DNA of 64,000 nucleotides from Dacryopinax spathularia (taxonomy: Eukaryota; Basidiomycota; Dacrymycetes; Dacrymycetales; Dacrymycetaceae): assembly GCA_037974965.1 (NCBI GenBank), contig JBBPFI010000008.1:620001-684000 (forward strand), written 5' to 3'. The notes beneath the pieces are model-generated. The model did not search any database. It was not told the origin of the DNA and saw nothing but the letters and a program-made list of their open reading frames with translations. Below are positions 23,698 through 35,686 of this stretch, piece by piece. The translations under genes and the position numbers were made by a program. Positions within the stretch are counted from its first letter, which is position 1; every line of letters begins with the position of its first letter.

Positions 23698-26616
23698 CTA
23701 GAGACCCCTCCATTTCAGGTTCTTCTGAAGTTTCGCGATTCCCACCAGCTGTAGATTTCTGGAGCTCGCGCCGACAAATATCTCATACTCTCCCTTCTCC
23801 GCCCTCCACTCGGCATGCCGTTCATCCCAGTATCGGAACGCGTCCCTGTCCAGCGCTACCTGGACCGTCCTGCTCTCACCTGGCCGTAGAAGAACCTTGC
23901 TGAACCCTTTCAACTCACGCGGTACCTTAGGTACGGCAGGGGATTTGTCGGACACGTAGACTTGTACGACTTCGGCACCTTCCTTCTCGCCCGTGTTTTT
24001 GACCGTACATGATACGGTCAGGTTACCGGTATCGCTAACTCCTGAAAGCTCCAGGGAAGAATATGAGAACGTCGTGTATGACAGACCGTAGCCGAAGGGG
24101 AAGAGCGGCTCGATGCATGCAGCGTCGAAATGCTTGTAGCCGACGTAGATGCCTTCCGTGTAGTATACTTTCCCAGGTGTGGGAGTGGTGATGCCGAAGG
24201 ACTCAAACGTGTTGCAGTCCTGGAGGCGCTTCCTGGACGATGCTGTGAGCATATCCTCCCAAGTTGAAAACAAGGGACGCACGGAAACGTGATCGCCAGC
24301 TTCCCACTAGGGTTGACCTTCCCGAACAAGACATCCGCAAGCCCATTGCCCAATTCGTTACCTCCGTAGAACGCCTGAAGAACGGCCGATGCCTGGTTAA
24401 GCCAGGGCATGGTCACGGGAGTTCCAGATTGGTTAACCACAACGGTATTCGGGTTCGCGTTGAGGACGGCCGAGACAAGCGTGTTGATGCTTCCTGGGAG
24501 GCTGCAACACATGATTATGAAAAGAACCAAGCGATAAAGAAGCGACATACTCCATGTTCTTCCTGTCGAATCCTTCCGACTCCCAGTCCTGGTTCAAACC
24601 AACAACAACAATGGCAACTGCGCGCATGTGAGTAATCGGCAGTCCAGAGTCATCAGCTTCCACATACTGTCGGCTGACTTGGCGACTTCGACCGCTTCCT
24701 GGATAGCCTTCTCCTGCTCCAGGAAGGGCATTGCGCCCAGCTTGAGCGCTCCGGCAAATGTGAACGGCCCGTCCGTGCCCTTCATACCGCTGACATGCAT
24801 CCTCACTTCCACGGCATACTTTCTTCCGGCTTCGAGGTGCTCGACCTTCTTTTGCTGCTCGACCGAGCCTTTGCCGAAGAAGGTCTCGCCAGGCACGTAG
24901 TTTTTGTTGTTCTCAATCAACAGCTGGCCGTCAAGGAAGAGGTTGGCTTCTCCGCCTGAGGTAAGGCCGAACAGCCAGGCACCCGATGTGGTCGGAGTGA
25001 AGGTGGAGGAGACACGGATGTAGGGCGTTTGGCCGACGAGATCGGTAGGCAGACCGTCGATGAGCATGAAGTTTGCGCTCTGTTGCCGGGTCAGTCAGTC
25101 TCATGGGAGAGGAAAGAACGCTAACCTTAGTTGACGTCTCCCAGTCGGCCTTCATCCCAACCTCTCCGGTCTTGTCATACCAACCTCCGCTCTCTGGCTG
25201 GTCATGCCACGCCTGGGCCCCTTTCTTCTCATTGAAGAACTCCATCTTCAACCCCTCCTCCGACAGGTAAGGGTCGATAGTCGGCACGAACCTGTACGCC
25301 GCCGCACCCAACGCGTATGTCACATTTCCGCCGGCTCCCTCCACGGCGCTTCGAATACCCTCAAGCGGGGAGACCCGGTAGCTTGCGTTGACCTCTGCGC
25401 TCCCTCCGCCGGAGATTAGGGCGGAGAAAGCATTCGAGCCAATAACCGCTACATTCTGGCCGGATTTGGGAGTAAGCGGAAGAAGAGAGCGGTCGTTCTT
25501 CAGGAGGACGACGGAGGAGGCAGCAGCCTTACGAAGCAGGGCACGAAGCGCTGGGGTATCTACGGACTGCTCCTGAGCGCCGAAAGGGATCCCAGAGCGG
25601 ACGGCATAGTTATGCAGGTTAAGGACCTGGTCTGGCGTAAGCGCGCGACAGAGAGTAAAAATCGGCTGCATACATTGCGAACTCGCTCGTCAAGATCCTC
25701 CTCCGTCAGCTTCCCACCCTGCAGCGCCCTCAAAATCGGTGCACCTCTCATCACTCCAGGTCCAGGCATCTCCACGTCCAAACCCGCCTTCACACTCTCA
25801 TCAACCGACCACACGCCCGTCCAATCACTCATGATCAACCCGTCCCATCCCCACTCCTTGCGTAGAATGTCGTCGAGCAGGTACTTGCTCTCGCTCGCGT
25901 GGATACCGTTCACCCGGTTGTAGGCTGTCATGACTGCCTTTGGGTTTGCATGCTTGACGATGAGCCGAAAGGGCTCGAGGTAGACCTCACGCAGAGCACG
26001 CTCGGTGACGATGCTGTCTGCGGAGAAGCGCTCGAACTCTTGATCGTTTGCCACCTGGGAGTGCATGTCAGCGTTCTTTGCACAGGAAGGCAGCCTATAG
26101 ACGTACGAAGTGCTTCATCGTCGCAGCAACGCCCTTCTCCTGCAGCCCATTCACATAACTGGCTGCAATTAGCCCGTTCAGAACCGGATCCTCTGAAAAG
26201 CTCTCGAACCCGCGACCGCCGAGGGGATTGCGGAGTGTGTTGACTGTTGGGCCCAGCAGGACATGTGCGCCTTTGGCTCGCGCTTCATCTGCGAGTGCCT
26301 GACCGATAGCATGTGCTAGTTCGACGTCAAAGGAAGAGCCCAGGCCGGTTGAGCAAGGGAAGCAGGAGGCAGGGGTGCCGTTGAAGACTGCATCGGTCCT
26401 CGTCAGTGTCGTCCTTGAAGGTATGAAGGAGCCATACGCACACTTCGTACCCCTCACGCCGTTCGGCCCATCAGAAACGCGCACACTTCCAATACCAGCT
26501 TCAGGAATCCCCACAAAGTGCCAGAAATCAGCTCCAGAAAGCAGCGACACCTTCTGGGTTATCGACAGCTTCCCAAGCGTGCTCTCCACGTCAAGTTCCT
26601 TATGATAGTTAACCAT
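23698..26616 (-). CDS. GH3 beta-glucosidase with PA14 domain, no signal peptide
   Basis: Glycoside hydrolase family 3 enzyme releasing terminal beta-glucose from short oligosaccharides or glucosides. About 7-8 exons, roughly 850 residues. N-terminal barrel: LSLLSG-type start ([12 protein letters not shown]), [45 protein letters not shown]; nucleophile Asp in [13 protein letters not shown]. Second domain: [13 protein letters not shown] and [11 protein letters not shown]14 domain is inserted ([20 protein letters not shown]). Then [48 protein letters not shown] and a fibronectin III-like tail ([20 protein letters not shown]). The order matches fungal intracellular GH3 enzymes with PA14. MVNYHKELD lacks a signal peptide, so a cytosolic role on imported sugars is likely. 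Start is the first in-frame ATG before the barrel. Confidence 0.93.
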
Positions 26617-27141
26617 GATCCCCTAGGAGCGCACGTTCTGGTCGGACAGCAGACAGTTGGTGGTGCTGGAGCAGAAAGACGCCAGCTGGCTCTGCCATAT
26701 TGCGTCTTCGACAGTAGAGTACTTATATGGCCGTGGTTCTCTGAGGGAGATGGACAAATCTCGGCTTACGGGTACAGGTACGGGGAAATGGGTATGCCGA
26801 GAGGAGGAAGCCATCCGCGTGCACCGTGCGACTGCGGGGAATGTGCCGATATCATATTGCGACAACTTCCGGTCGGTCCGAATTCTCGGCACCGAGCACA
26901 CCTCCTCCCGGAGATTCAAGCGGAGATGCATGCTCCTGAGAAATCCGGAGATCAGGCTGTTAGGGCAGAGATGGATCTCCGACGATCTCGACCCAGATCT
27001 CCGCAGGGAAGAGCCAAGTCATTACTCAGGTTCAGTGTCAGGATGTGTGATGTATTAGGGGTGAAGTTACTAGGAAAGATCAATAGATATCCATATGTAT
27101 CCCATTCAACCCTTCTCCTTCTCCTTCTCCTCCTTCTCCTA
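26617..27141. other. Short intergenic region between GH3 and the helical-repeat gene
   Basis: No gene seen. Next to 27142 there is a CTT/CTC-rich stretch (about 27113-27145) that belongs to the 3' end of the left-reading gene. Confidence 0.45.
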
Positions 27142-30017
27142 CTACACCTCAACCTTCCCCCCAGGCTGCGGCACCCCCTCCAAATCCGGAAGATGCACCG
27201 CCCCCAGCCAAGCAAGCACGATCTCGACTCTCGGTCCATGCAGCGGGATATTGATCAACCCCTTTTTCTTCTCCACGCCAGCTGCACGGTCCGCACGCTC
27301 TTTTTCGAGCTTGCGACGCTGGCGAGCGGCGACGGGGGCGATGAGCATCCGGAGGGCGTCGAGTTGTTCTGCTGGGCTGGTGCCGTGCGGGGGGTCGTAG
27401 GGGGTGTAGGAGACGCCTTTGCCTTTGTTGTTGCTTGGCGTTGGGGCGGGAGAGATCGAGACGGGAGTGTCGCTCCTCGACGAGGGTAGCGAGGACGCAG
27501 ACGTAAGCGTGGACGCTGGTACGGAAGCAGCCGCCGCCGAGGTGCTGCATGACGCCTCAGACGGCTCCGGCGAAGTAGCGCTGCTCTCAGATACTGCCGT
27601 CGCCGGACTGGGCGGCGGAGGAGGCTCGATAGCCAGTCTCCTCACCGCAAGACTATGCGGCACCAACCCCAACTTCCACCCGCTCGCAAGCCGTTCCAGC
27701 ACCTCAATAAACTCCGCTTGGGCCATACTTCTCGCCGGCAAGAAAATGGGATACCCCTCGAGTCCGTCGACGAGCATCGCGGTGCGCTGGAATGCACTAA
27801 GGAGACCGGTGAAGTCGCCCAGGATGAGGTGGCAGATGAGGATGCTGAAATGGGATTCTACGAGGAGAGGGTGGTAGGTCGTGAACGCCGCTGGGCCGTC
27901 AGGGAACGGGAGGGGCGGAGGCGCAGCATGAGTAGTGGGAGAAGCCTGATGCGCTGCCATTTGTTCTTTCCTCTCTTGCTGTTGTCCCGGGCGCTGGGAT
28001 TCAGAGAGGAGGAAAGCCGCCTCGACCATCTCTGCCAAGTTGCCAGGGAATGAGGCACCAGTCTCGAGCGTGTCGAAATGCGCTAAGAACCGCTCATGGT
28101 CCCTCACGCTCTTCCTCACCAACGCGTACACCGACGCGCGAAACTCCGGGTCCCCAAGCCTAGCCCTATATGCGCGCAGCTTCGACCCCTCTTTTGATCC
28201 CAGCGGACCATCAGGGTTGCCAGCTTCTGTGCCGCCGTATTTGCCTGCGTCGAGGTAACATAGTCGGAGTTCGGGCAGGTCGGGCGAGGTGGGCTTGCGC
28301 ACGCCTTCGAGCGCTAGGCAGGCTTGCTCGATCTGGAAGACGGCGTGTTGCAGGTATGCGGCGCCACGGAGGAAGAGACATTGTGCTTCGAGCGGGCTGG
28401 GCGGTTCGGCCGCAGCCCTGGGCGTGTCCTCCTGTGCGGCGTCTTCTTCGTCTCCAAACCCATTGGCGGCAGAAGAATGCCGATGATCCTCCTCCCTCCC
28501 TCCACTACTACTCCCAGCCCCACCGTTCTTCTTCCCCTTCTTTGCCCCTTTAGCCTTCCCAGCACCAGCCCGGTTAGGCTTCTTCTCAGCCTCAGCATCA
28601 TGCGCGTGCCTCGCCTTCCTCAGCTGGATACTCTGCTTGATAGCATGCGTGAAATCGCGGCAGGCGAGGGAGAATTCGTCCCTGAAACAGCGGACGATCC
28701 CACGTGTGCGGTAGTATTCGAGGTGGAGGGGCTGGGAGGCGATGAGTTCGTCGAGGACGGTGGTGGGGGTTGATTCGGCTAGTTGGCTGCCGCATATATG
28801 AGCAACATTTCTAGGGAATTGTGACGTGGGCATACCGGGAAGGGATCTTCTCATGGAAGAAATGCACGTATTTCGCGTCCGCGTTGTTCGGCTCTGCTAT
28901 CCCATCAGCTCCTGGTCATAAAACGAGCACGGAGAAGGACGGCTCACCCTGCTTGAGCACCCTCTGGGCCACATCATCCAATGCACTAGCACCCTGCATA
29001 ACCATAACACTCGCAGCGATCTCGTCCGCCCTATACGCCTGGGCCAATCTCTGGACAGCGAGCGCCCTCAGCCTATGTGTCCTAACGGCACTCATGCCTT
29101 CTCTCCCTCTCCCCTGTTCTCCAGCCAGTCCAAGCGGGTTCAGCCCAAGTGTCTGAGCGGCGTTCCATGCAGTTTGGTTTGCGTGACTTGGCATATTTGC
29201 CAGGCTTGCGGCTGAGAGACCGGATGCAGCGCGGACGGCAAGGTCGGACGCTTCGTCGATTAGACGGCGGATGGATGTGACGCTCCTGAATACGCCTGGA
29301 TCTATAGGAGGCGGTGTGGGCTGGCCGGAGACGAATGGGGAGAGAGGGTAGTCTAGGGCGGAAGTGTCGAGTTTTGCGAGAGCTGTGGAGGTGCCGTTCC
29401 CGTCAATGCTGGGGCTGTTCTGGCCGCGGCCGTTGCGAGCGGGTGGTGGAGGTAGCTGTGTATGCAGGGGAGCGCGACGCGAGCGGGTGTGGGGTACTCC
29501 GTTTGGTGTCGAGGGCGGTGAGACATGGACGTCGACGTTCAGAGCAAGGAGAGATTCGAGCAGCTCAACAGGGAGCTGGAGCCAAGGTCCCTGTATGCTC
29601 TTCAGTAAGCCAATTCCTTCACAGTTCGCGAGGAGGACATACGTGGTACGAGCTGATATACCGCCAATGCTTGTTCCTGCTTATACACAGCACCGGCGCC
29701 TCAGGCTCTTTCTTCGCCCCATTTACCCCATTCGCTCCGTTGGATTGAGGCGACGCGTCCCCATTCGTAGCATCCTTCTTCTTCTTCCCCTTCTTCTTTT
29801 TCTTCTTCTTGGCCCCAGCAGGAGGCGAGAGCGGCTCATCGCCATCCACCTCCTCGCCCGCTACACCGTCCGGCTCAGCCTCGGACTCGCCCTCCTCGAC
29901 CGTCACTGGCGAACTAGACGAGGCAGTCCCACTCCCACTCGCAAGCCCGTTGATATGTGGCGAGATAACGATCGTCGGTCCCCCATTCGCCAGCCGTCCC
30001 TCGCTCGGAGCATGCAT
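27142..30017 (-). CDS. Conserved helical-repeat (TPR-like) protein of unknown function
   Basis: About 880 residues in at least four exons. The first exon (from MHAPSEGRL) has an acidic stretch followed by a Lys-rich cluster (AGAKKKKKKKGKKKKD), probably a nuclear or nucleolar signal, then NKHWRYISSYH. A splice joins it to GPWLQLPVELLESLLALN, which looks like a conserved core. Further exons give RTHRLRALAVQRLAQAYRAD, then (after a join at about 28950) NNADAKYVHFFHEKIPSRQL, AESTPTTVLDELIAS and YYRTRGIVRCFRDEFSLACR, resembling a TPR pair. Late in the protein are FSILICHLILGDFTGLLSAF and LEGYPIFLPARSMAQAEFIE. The C-terminal quarter is Ser/Pro-rich. I have the impression of a conserved dikaryal protein but cannot attach a function. 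A spliced 5' leader is likely, since a good acceptor (CTACAG) lies about 12 bases before the ATG. Confidence 0.75.
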
Positions 30018-30993
30018 CGCCCCTACCTCTGTAGATGTCTATCGTGAATAGCCGAGCGTTCAGAAGACAGCCTATGGACACGCTAGACGACGCTGATCGA
30101 GCGCGTTCCCCAGGGTCCTCTGCAAAATCTTCGGTAGATCCGCTCTTGTCGCCTTTGTATTTGTCGGCGCACACGCAGCAGCGACCAGGTGTTCTTGTGC
30201 GGTGATGGTGTTGCTTGTAGGTTGCCAGAAAAGGCAGCGATGTCCGACGCGTTGTCTTTGCCGGAGATTTGTTGTGCGCCGTCCCCGAGCGCTCGGAGCG
30301 ATGTGTTCGGCACAACCCGACTCTCAGCTTCCAAACTCAGCCTATGCACTTTCAGTGGCTGTGCTTTTGAAAACGCCACCGCAGTTTCGGCGGTGGGGCA
30401 AACTAAGATCGATCAATAATCGCTGATGATCTGGGAGTGATAACGGCCCCTGTCCCCTACAAACTGCGGAGTTGTTGATCAACCTGTGCTCATCTCATCA
30501 TTTCTCGTCACCCCAGAGCTTATATAGTAGGCCGGTTGCCGGGAGTGGAATACACATCCACGATTCCCCAAAAAATACATTAGACCAGACCAATACTTAA
30601 TCTCTTGAGTAAAAACCCGCAACATCGAATCGAATCGAATCGGATCGTTCAGCTCCAAGTTCCTTTTTACTACATCGTCCGCAGTGGAAAAGACAGAAAC
30701 GTACTAGTCATACAATACCCACGAAAGCGGTCATCACATCGCATCACATCTTCGTCTCGGTAAGAGCGCAGTAAGGTTACAGTTCCTTCATCATCTCGCC
30801 CAGTCGTACTCGCTTTTCGTCGCGGCCGCAGCGTTGCGAGGATTCGTACGGCCAACGTTTTTCGTGACCGCTGACAGGGCAGGGCATCTCCACTGGCACT
30901 TCGTCGCGTCCTCGCCCTCTACTCTCCTTCCCGCAGTCCACGCTCCCCTCTTTCTTCCCACACTCGTCCGGACCACACCCAGACAGCGTATTT
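30018..30993. other. Intergenic between the helical-repeat gene and the Rap1-like gene
   Basis: A minus-strand open frame at 30083-30379 could be leader or an alternative first exon of the helical-repeat gene, but has no recognisable protein features. A short period-5 repeat (ATCGA, about 3-4 copies) lies at about 30627-30645. Confidence 0.4.
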
Positions 30994-32825
30994 TCACCCT
31001 CCTCCCCCACCCATCCCAACCTGCTGCATCCCCTCCCCACCCAACAAACTCATCAACTGAGCCTGGGTATCATCCTCCCCAGGACCCCCGAGCCCATTCC
31101 CCACCCCACCACCTAAATCGCCAGTGACAGACACGCCGCTCACGTCCACTCCGTTCGAGAGGGAATTCCCGAGGGAGGTGTTGCCCCCTCCGCCGCCGCC
31201 GCCGCCGCCGCCTGTCGCGTCCTCGGGAGAGTTGGAGGGCAGATCGTTCGGTTCGATTTCGTTCCGGTGTCGTTTGTAGTATATTGCCCAAGAGAGCGCT
31301 GAATGTCGAGGATGCTACACAAACATCATTAGTTTCACTCTTAAGCAGAAAGGCGCGGGCAAACAGAGGAACGTACCTGCTCCGCAAACGCTTGCCAGAA
31401 CTTGGCCGTCGTCTTCCCCTGCCCGACAGCTTTCAGATACTCGATCATATCCTGCTTATCCTCGTCGTTGAACGGGATCGCCGTTGCCCGCTTGGCCTTC
31501 TTGTTGCTCTCGTCTGATCCATCATCCTCCAGCTCGTCCGTCCCACCGTACGGACCGTGCGGCTGTGGTGGGTGGCCGAAGATCGCTACGTGGGACTGGA
31601 TGGCAAGACTTGGGGACTGACGTGGCCGTTTTCGCGGAACGGTGGAGGTTGTTGATGTTGGCGGGAGGGTCATCGAGGGTTGGGGGATGGTGGAGGGAAC
31701 ACCGGGCGCGTCGAACCGGAGGATGCCTTGGTAGGATGAGGGGAGGGAGGCGGCTGCCGCGGCGGCAGTGGCGGATGCCATGATTTCCGCCGAGTGGATG
31801 GGCATCGGCCCGTTCGGAAGGGTCGGAGCAGCGGGCGGAGGGTTCGTGACGGTATTGGATTTTGATTTTCGTCGTTTGGCAGGTTTGCCGCTGGATGTTG
31901 TTGTACCGGCACCATTGACGGTGCCGTTTCCTGCGACTTCACCATTCCCGTTCCCCACAGGTGCCGTCAATGCGCTGGTGAATATTCCACCTTGGTTATC
32001 CTCCACTAGACCGTTGATTTGCGGGAAGATGCTGGCGGTCTTCTCTAGCCTTTCGCGAAGCGGTGCTAGCTCTTCATCGATTTGTTGTACAGCTTGTTGG
32101 TGGAGGAGGACGGTGTACTGATGATGTGAACGACTTTGTATGAGTTCGCTCATCCGGTTCCTATCCGCCTGTAGCTGCGAAATAATATGGGCGAGCCGGA
32201 GACTGATATGTTCCGGATCGTCCGCAGACAGCGTAGGCTGCATTGTAGGAGGGTTGGGAGGGTTAGTCGTTGTTGCTGTTGTTGTTGTGCTGCTAGTTGC
32301 GGACGTTGATGCCGGCGCGGAGGCAGACGGCTGAGACGTGCGTCCTGCGTGCCGCTGCCGCCGGGACTGCTGCGTGTGTTGTTGTTGTTGGGCTTGCTGT
32401 TGCTGTTGGGGAGGCGGCGGCGGAGGCTGCATCATCAGGTACGGCGGATGGAGCGTGGTGGGCAGGTGCAGGACGGGCTGGGAGCCGGCGAGGGCCCACT
32501 GCGAGCCATGAAGGTCCGGGTGCGGCGGCGCTGCGGTTGATGCGGAGGAAGCTGTATGCGGCCCGTTCGCGCGGTCGAGCGCAGCAGCAGCGGCTGAATG
32601 TTGTTGGACACCGTTATAATGCTGTTGTTGCTGCTGTTGGTGTCGGTGGTCGTCGCCGCCGCCGACGCGCCCGACGTCGTGCTGCCCACTCGCGCCTGTT
32701 CCGGGGAGGCCATGTCGGGCAGACCCGTCGGATGCCAGCGAGTGGTCTGGTGGACCCATGAGATGGTCGCCGCTCTTGCCCGCCGTTGATGGTGGTCGTT
32801 GTAACGGTTGGTCTTCCGTCATCAT
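30994..32825 (-). CDS. Gln-rich protein with a Rap1-type Myb domain
   Basis: Two exons (31377-32825; 30994-31319 or so), about 590 residues. The N-terminal half is Gln/Ser/Thr/Pro-rich and low in complexity. A predicted helix pair follows (HISLRLAHIISQLQADRNRM, VQQIDEELAPLRERLEKTAS). Then comes a nuclear-type basic patch (RKRPRQS; NKKAKRA) and a Myb-like domain split by the intron: IPFNDEDKQDMIEYLK, FWQAFAEQ joined to HPRHSALSWAIYYKRHRNEI. This spacing (acidic start, W/F-xx-A, HP-H-S--W--YYKRH) matches the Rap1/TERF2IP Myb domain better than standard SANT. The C-terminus has a poly-Gly run coded by a CCG/GGC repeat (about 31184-31212), then ends in a Gly-rich tail with QLMSLLGGEGMQQVG. No BRCT or RCT domain was recognised, so a telomere role is possible, not shown; a general Myb transcription factor is the alternative. 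Confidence 0.75.
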
Positions 32826-34138
32826 CTTGAAGTATAGTACACCTATATGTGGTCGATGAGATCAGTCGGTCTGCTCGTTGTCTGCGCTGTCCGAGTCGGT
32901 CGACATACCACTCGAGCTCGACGTTCCCGGGTCTTGCCTTGCCCTGCTGGGCTGATGCAGATGGTCTCGACTCCCCCATAGCGCGCCAGCACAGCCGCCG
33001 GTCAACTGAAGCCGCATGTCTCACCCGATCCACCAAAGGCAACAAAAGATAGTAAACGTCACAACGTTTTGTTCGCTCCATGCTTTTGTACCAGTCAAGT
33101 TCAGGTTAGAGACGGTTACAGATCGTCCTTATCTTGCACTTGCGACGCGCAGACAGTGCACACAAATTATTAACAACTTGAAACGTGACTGTACAAAGGA
33201 ACAAAGGCCACTGCATCCGGCTGCTTTTGCGGGCAACCCCAGTGGAACCGGGTTACCCACCTCAGTAAAGCGGCGTGTTTCTGTAACGACACCTGCGCGC
33301 GCTTCCACTCGAGCTGGTACGCTTCTGGTGACTTCGCAGAAGTTCCTGTGAAGCTACCTTGGTCATTTTTCTTCTCACATGAAACCTGTTAACCGTTGCA
33401 CTCATGCAACATTGAGCTTTCAAGCCTTTGTTGCCATCCGAAATTGCGTGAGCAGGAGCTGCTTGACATGTCTATGCATCAGCTTGTTCTGTGCAAACGT
33501 TTCTTGTGCGCGACGGAAGTTGTCAGGGGTGGGCACTATGTGCCGTAATAGACGGCATTGTTTGGCTCAATAGTATCCTTCGACGTTACGGCAACCTGTT
33601 CAACTAACCAGAACCTAATCACATCCACAGCAAGCGCCGCTCGGAGACCGTACGGAGCCGTTCGAATCCAAGATGACACGGAGAATCATCGTCTCCGTTT
33701 CTTCGGTGTCCCAAAGGCTCCGCTTTTATCGGCATTCGACGCTCCAATTATCGGCCTAAATAGTGCTTCCGACATTAGGCAACCAGATTGCGACTTCAGC
33801 TCTCCCACCCTCACCTGCCGTCTTTACTGCAAGTTACGCCCTCGTCCGCCTTCCAGGTAACACGCCAATGCGGAGCCCCGGAGTACATCGGCAATTGGGC
33901 CAACTAAGGCAGGAATGGCCGGCCCGAATTGTCGGCGCTTCATTCCCTGTTTTGGCGAGCGCGTGCCTTTGCTGGCCGAGTGGACGGCTCGGTCCATCGT
34001 ACCGACAGACAACGCGTCGCCGAACATCAGCCAACGGTTGAGCAATAAATACCCAACGCTGCGCAAGGACAAACAAGGAATCCTTCTTCCCCGCAACTAG
34101 GCTCAGCTCGTCCAGTCTGTGAAGCACACCGATCTACC
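32826..34138. other. Divergent intergenic region, Rap1-like / sulfatase
   Basis: 1.3 kb between two divergent starts. No coding exon recognised in any frame; expected to hold both promoters. Confidence 0.5.
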
Positions 34139-35686
34139 ATGACGAGCCCACCAAACATCCTGTTCATCATGGCGGATGACCATGCCGCCAAAGCGATCAG
34201 CTGCTACGGCGCCGGTATCAACCACACCCCGCACCTGGATCGGATCGCACACGAAGGCATGCTCTTCAATCACTGCTATGTAACCAACTCCATCTGCACA
34301 CCCTCCCGCGCTGCAATCCTCACCGGCACGCACAACCACGTGAACAACGTCCTCACCCTCTCGAGCAAGATCGACAAGCGGCTGCCGAATGTCGCCAAGA
34401 GCCTGCGAGCGGGAGGATACCAGACTGCCATGGTTGGCAAGTGGCATTTGGGGGAGGGCAAGCCGCACCAGCCCTCGGGGTTCGATTTCTGGTCCGTGGT
34501 GCCGGGCCAAGGGACGTACTTCGACCCGGCATTCATCGAGATGGGCCAGGAGATCATCGAGCCGGGGTACGCGACGGACATCATCACGGACAAAAGCCTT
34601 AACTGGCTCGAGAAGCGGGACAAGAGTCGGCCGTTCTTCCTCATGTGCCACCATAAGGCTCCGCATCGGTCTTGGGAGTACAACCCGAAGCACAAGGACC
34701 TGTACAAGGAGGACATCAAAGTCCCCGAGACGTTCGACGATGACTACAAAAACCGGGCACGAGCGGCAGCGGAGGCGAAAATGAAGGTCGGGACGGATAT
34801 GACCTACTTGGACTTGGGGCTCGCCCAGCCGGACGGAGGATCAGAGGTGGGGGAGAAGATGATCCCTAACTCTTGGATGAACTATGAGCGGAAAGTTCCC
34901 GATCCGGAGGACGTGACCAAAATGCGGCTGATCGATAAGCACACTGGGGAGGTGTTCACGTTCAAGACCCGGGCCGAGCTCAAGCACTTCAAGTACCAGC
35001 GGTACATGCAACGGTATCTGCGGACGATTCAGTCGGTGGACGATAATGTCGGCCGAATGCTGAACTACCTCGACAAGGAGGGCCTGTCGGAGAATACGAT
35101 CGTCATTTATACCTCTGACCAGGGGTTCTTCCTCGGCGAGCATGGCTGGTTCGACAAACGCTTCATTTATGAGGAGTCCTTCCAGATGCCATTCATCATC
35201 CGCTATCCGAAAGAAATCAAGCCCGGCTCAGTCTGCAACGACATCATCCAAAACGTCGATTTCGCGGCCACATGGCTGGACTACGCCAATCTGCCCATCC
35301 CGACCTACATGCAAGGCTACAGTTTCCGCCAGTTGCTGCAGGGCAAGACCCCAAAAGACTGGAAACAAGTCGCCTACCATCGGTACTGGATGCACAGGGA
35401 CGACATCCATAATGCCTATGCGCACTACGGCGTACGAAACCAGCGATACAAGCTCATCTACTGGTATAACGAGGGGTTCGAGCTGGCGGGGACGAACCAG
35501 GGTGGGCAGGATAAGGAGTGGGAACTGTTTGATTGCGAGAAGGACCCGCTGGAGCTGTTGAATGTCTTCAATGATCCGGCGTATAAGGAGGTTGTGAAGC
35601 AGTTGATGAAGGAACTGGACGATAAGATGGCGGAGATTGGGGACGAGCCGGAGCATACGCCGTATTTCGCTCTAACGTCAAATTAG
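34139..35686 (+). CDS. Cys-type sulfatase, intronless, bacterial-like
   Basis: Type I sulfatase that would hydrolyse sulfate esters. Single exon, 515 residues, full length. N-terminal PNILFIMADDHA supplies two metal-binding aspartates (D13, D14). The signature C-T-P-S-R at residues 53-57 marks the cysteine that must be converted to formylglycine. GKWHLGEG and the C-terminal YTSDQGFFLGEHGWFDKR provide the remaining active-site Lys/His/Asp set, followed by MPFIIRYPKEIKPG. The overall pattern (HAAKAISCYGA, HTPHLDRIAHEGM, NSICTPSRAAILTG) is that of bacterial Bacteroidetes/Planctomycetes-type sulfatases. There is no signal peptide or membrane span. Neighbours are intron-rich, this gene has none; both points suggest acquisition from bacteria, which is an inference. 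Natural substrate unknown. Activity would need a formylglycine-generating enzyme in the host. Confidence 0.93.
   Translation: MTSPPNILFIMADDHAAKAISCYGAGINHTPHLDRIAHEGMLFNHCYVTNSICTPSRAAILTGTHNHVNNVLTLSSKIDKRLPNVAKSLRAGGYQTAMVGKWHLGEGKPHQPSGFDFWSVVPGQGTYFDPAFIEMGQEIIEPGYATDIITDKSLNWLEKRDKSRPFFLMCHHKAPHRSWEYNPKHKDLYKEDIKVPETFDDDYKNRARAAAEAKMKVGTDMTYLDLGLAQPDGGSEVGEKMIPNSWMNYERKVPDPEDVTKMRLIDKHTGEVFTFKTRAELKHFKYQRYMQRYLRTIQSVDDNVGRMLNYLDKEGLSENTIVIYTSDQGFFLGEHGWFDKRFIYEESFQMPFIIRYPKEIKPGSVCNDIIQNVDFAATWLDYANLPIPTYMQGYSFRQLLQGKTPKDWKQVAYHRYWMHRDDIHNAYAHYGVRNQRYKLIYWYNEGFELAGTNQGGQDKEWELFDCEKDPLELLNVFNDPAYKEVVKQLMKELDDKMAEIGDEPEHTPYFALTSN

Noticed and set aside
31184-31212. CCG triplet repeat
   Set aside because: Explained as the poly-Gly run of the Rap1-like protein.
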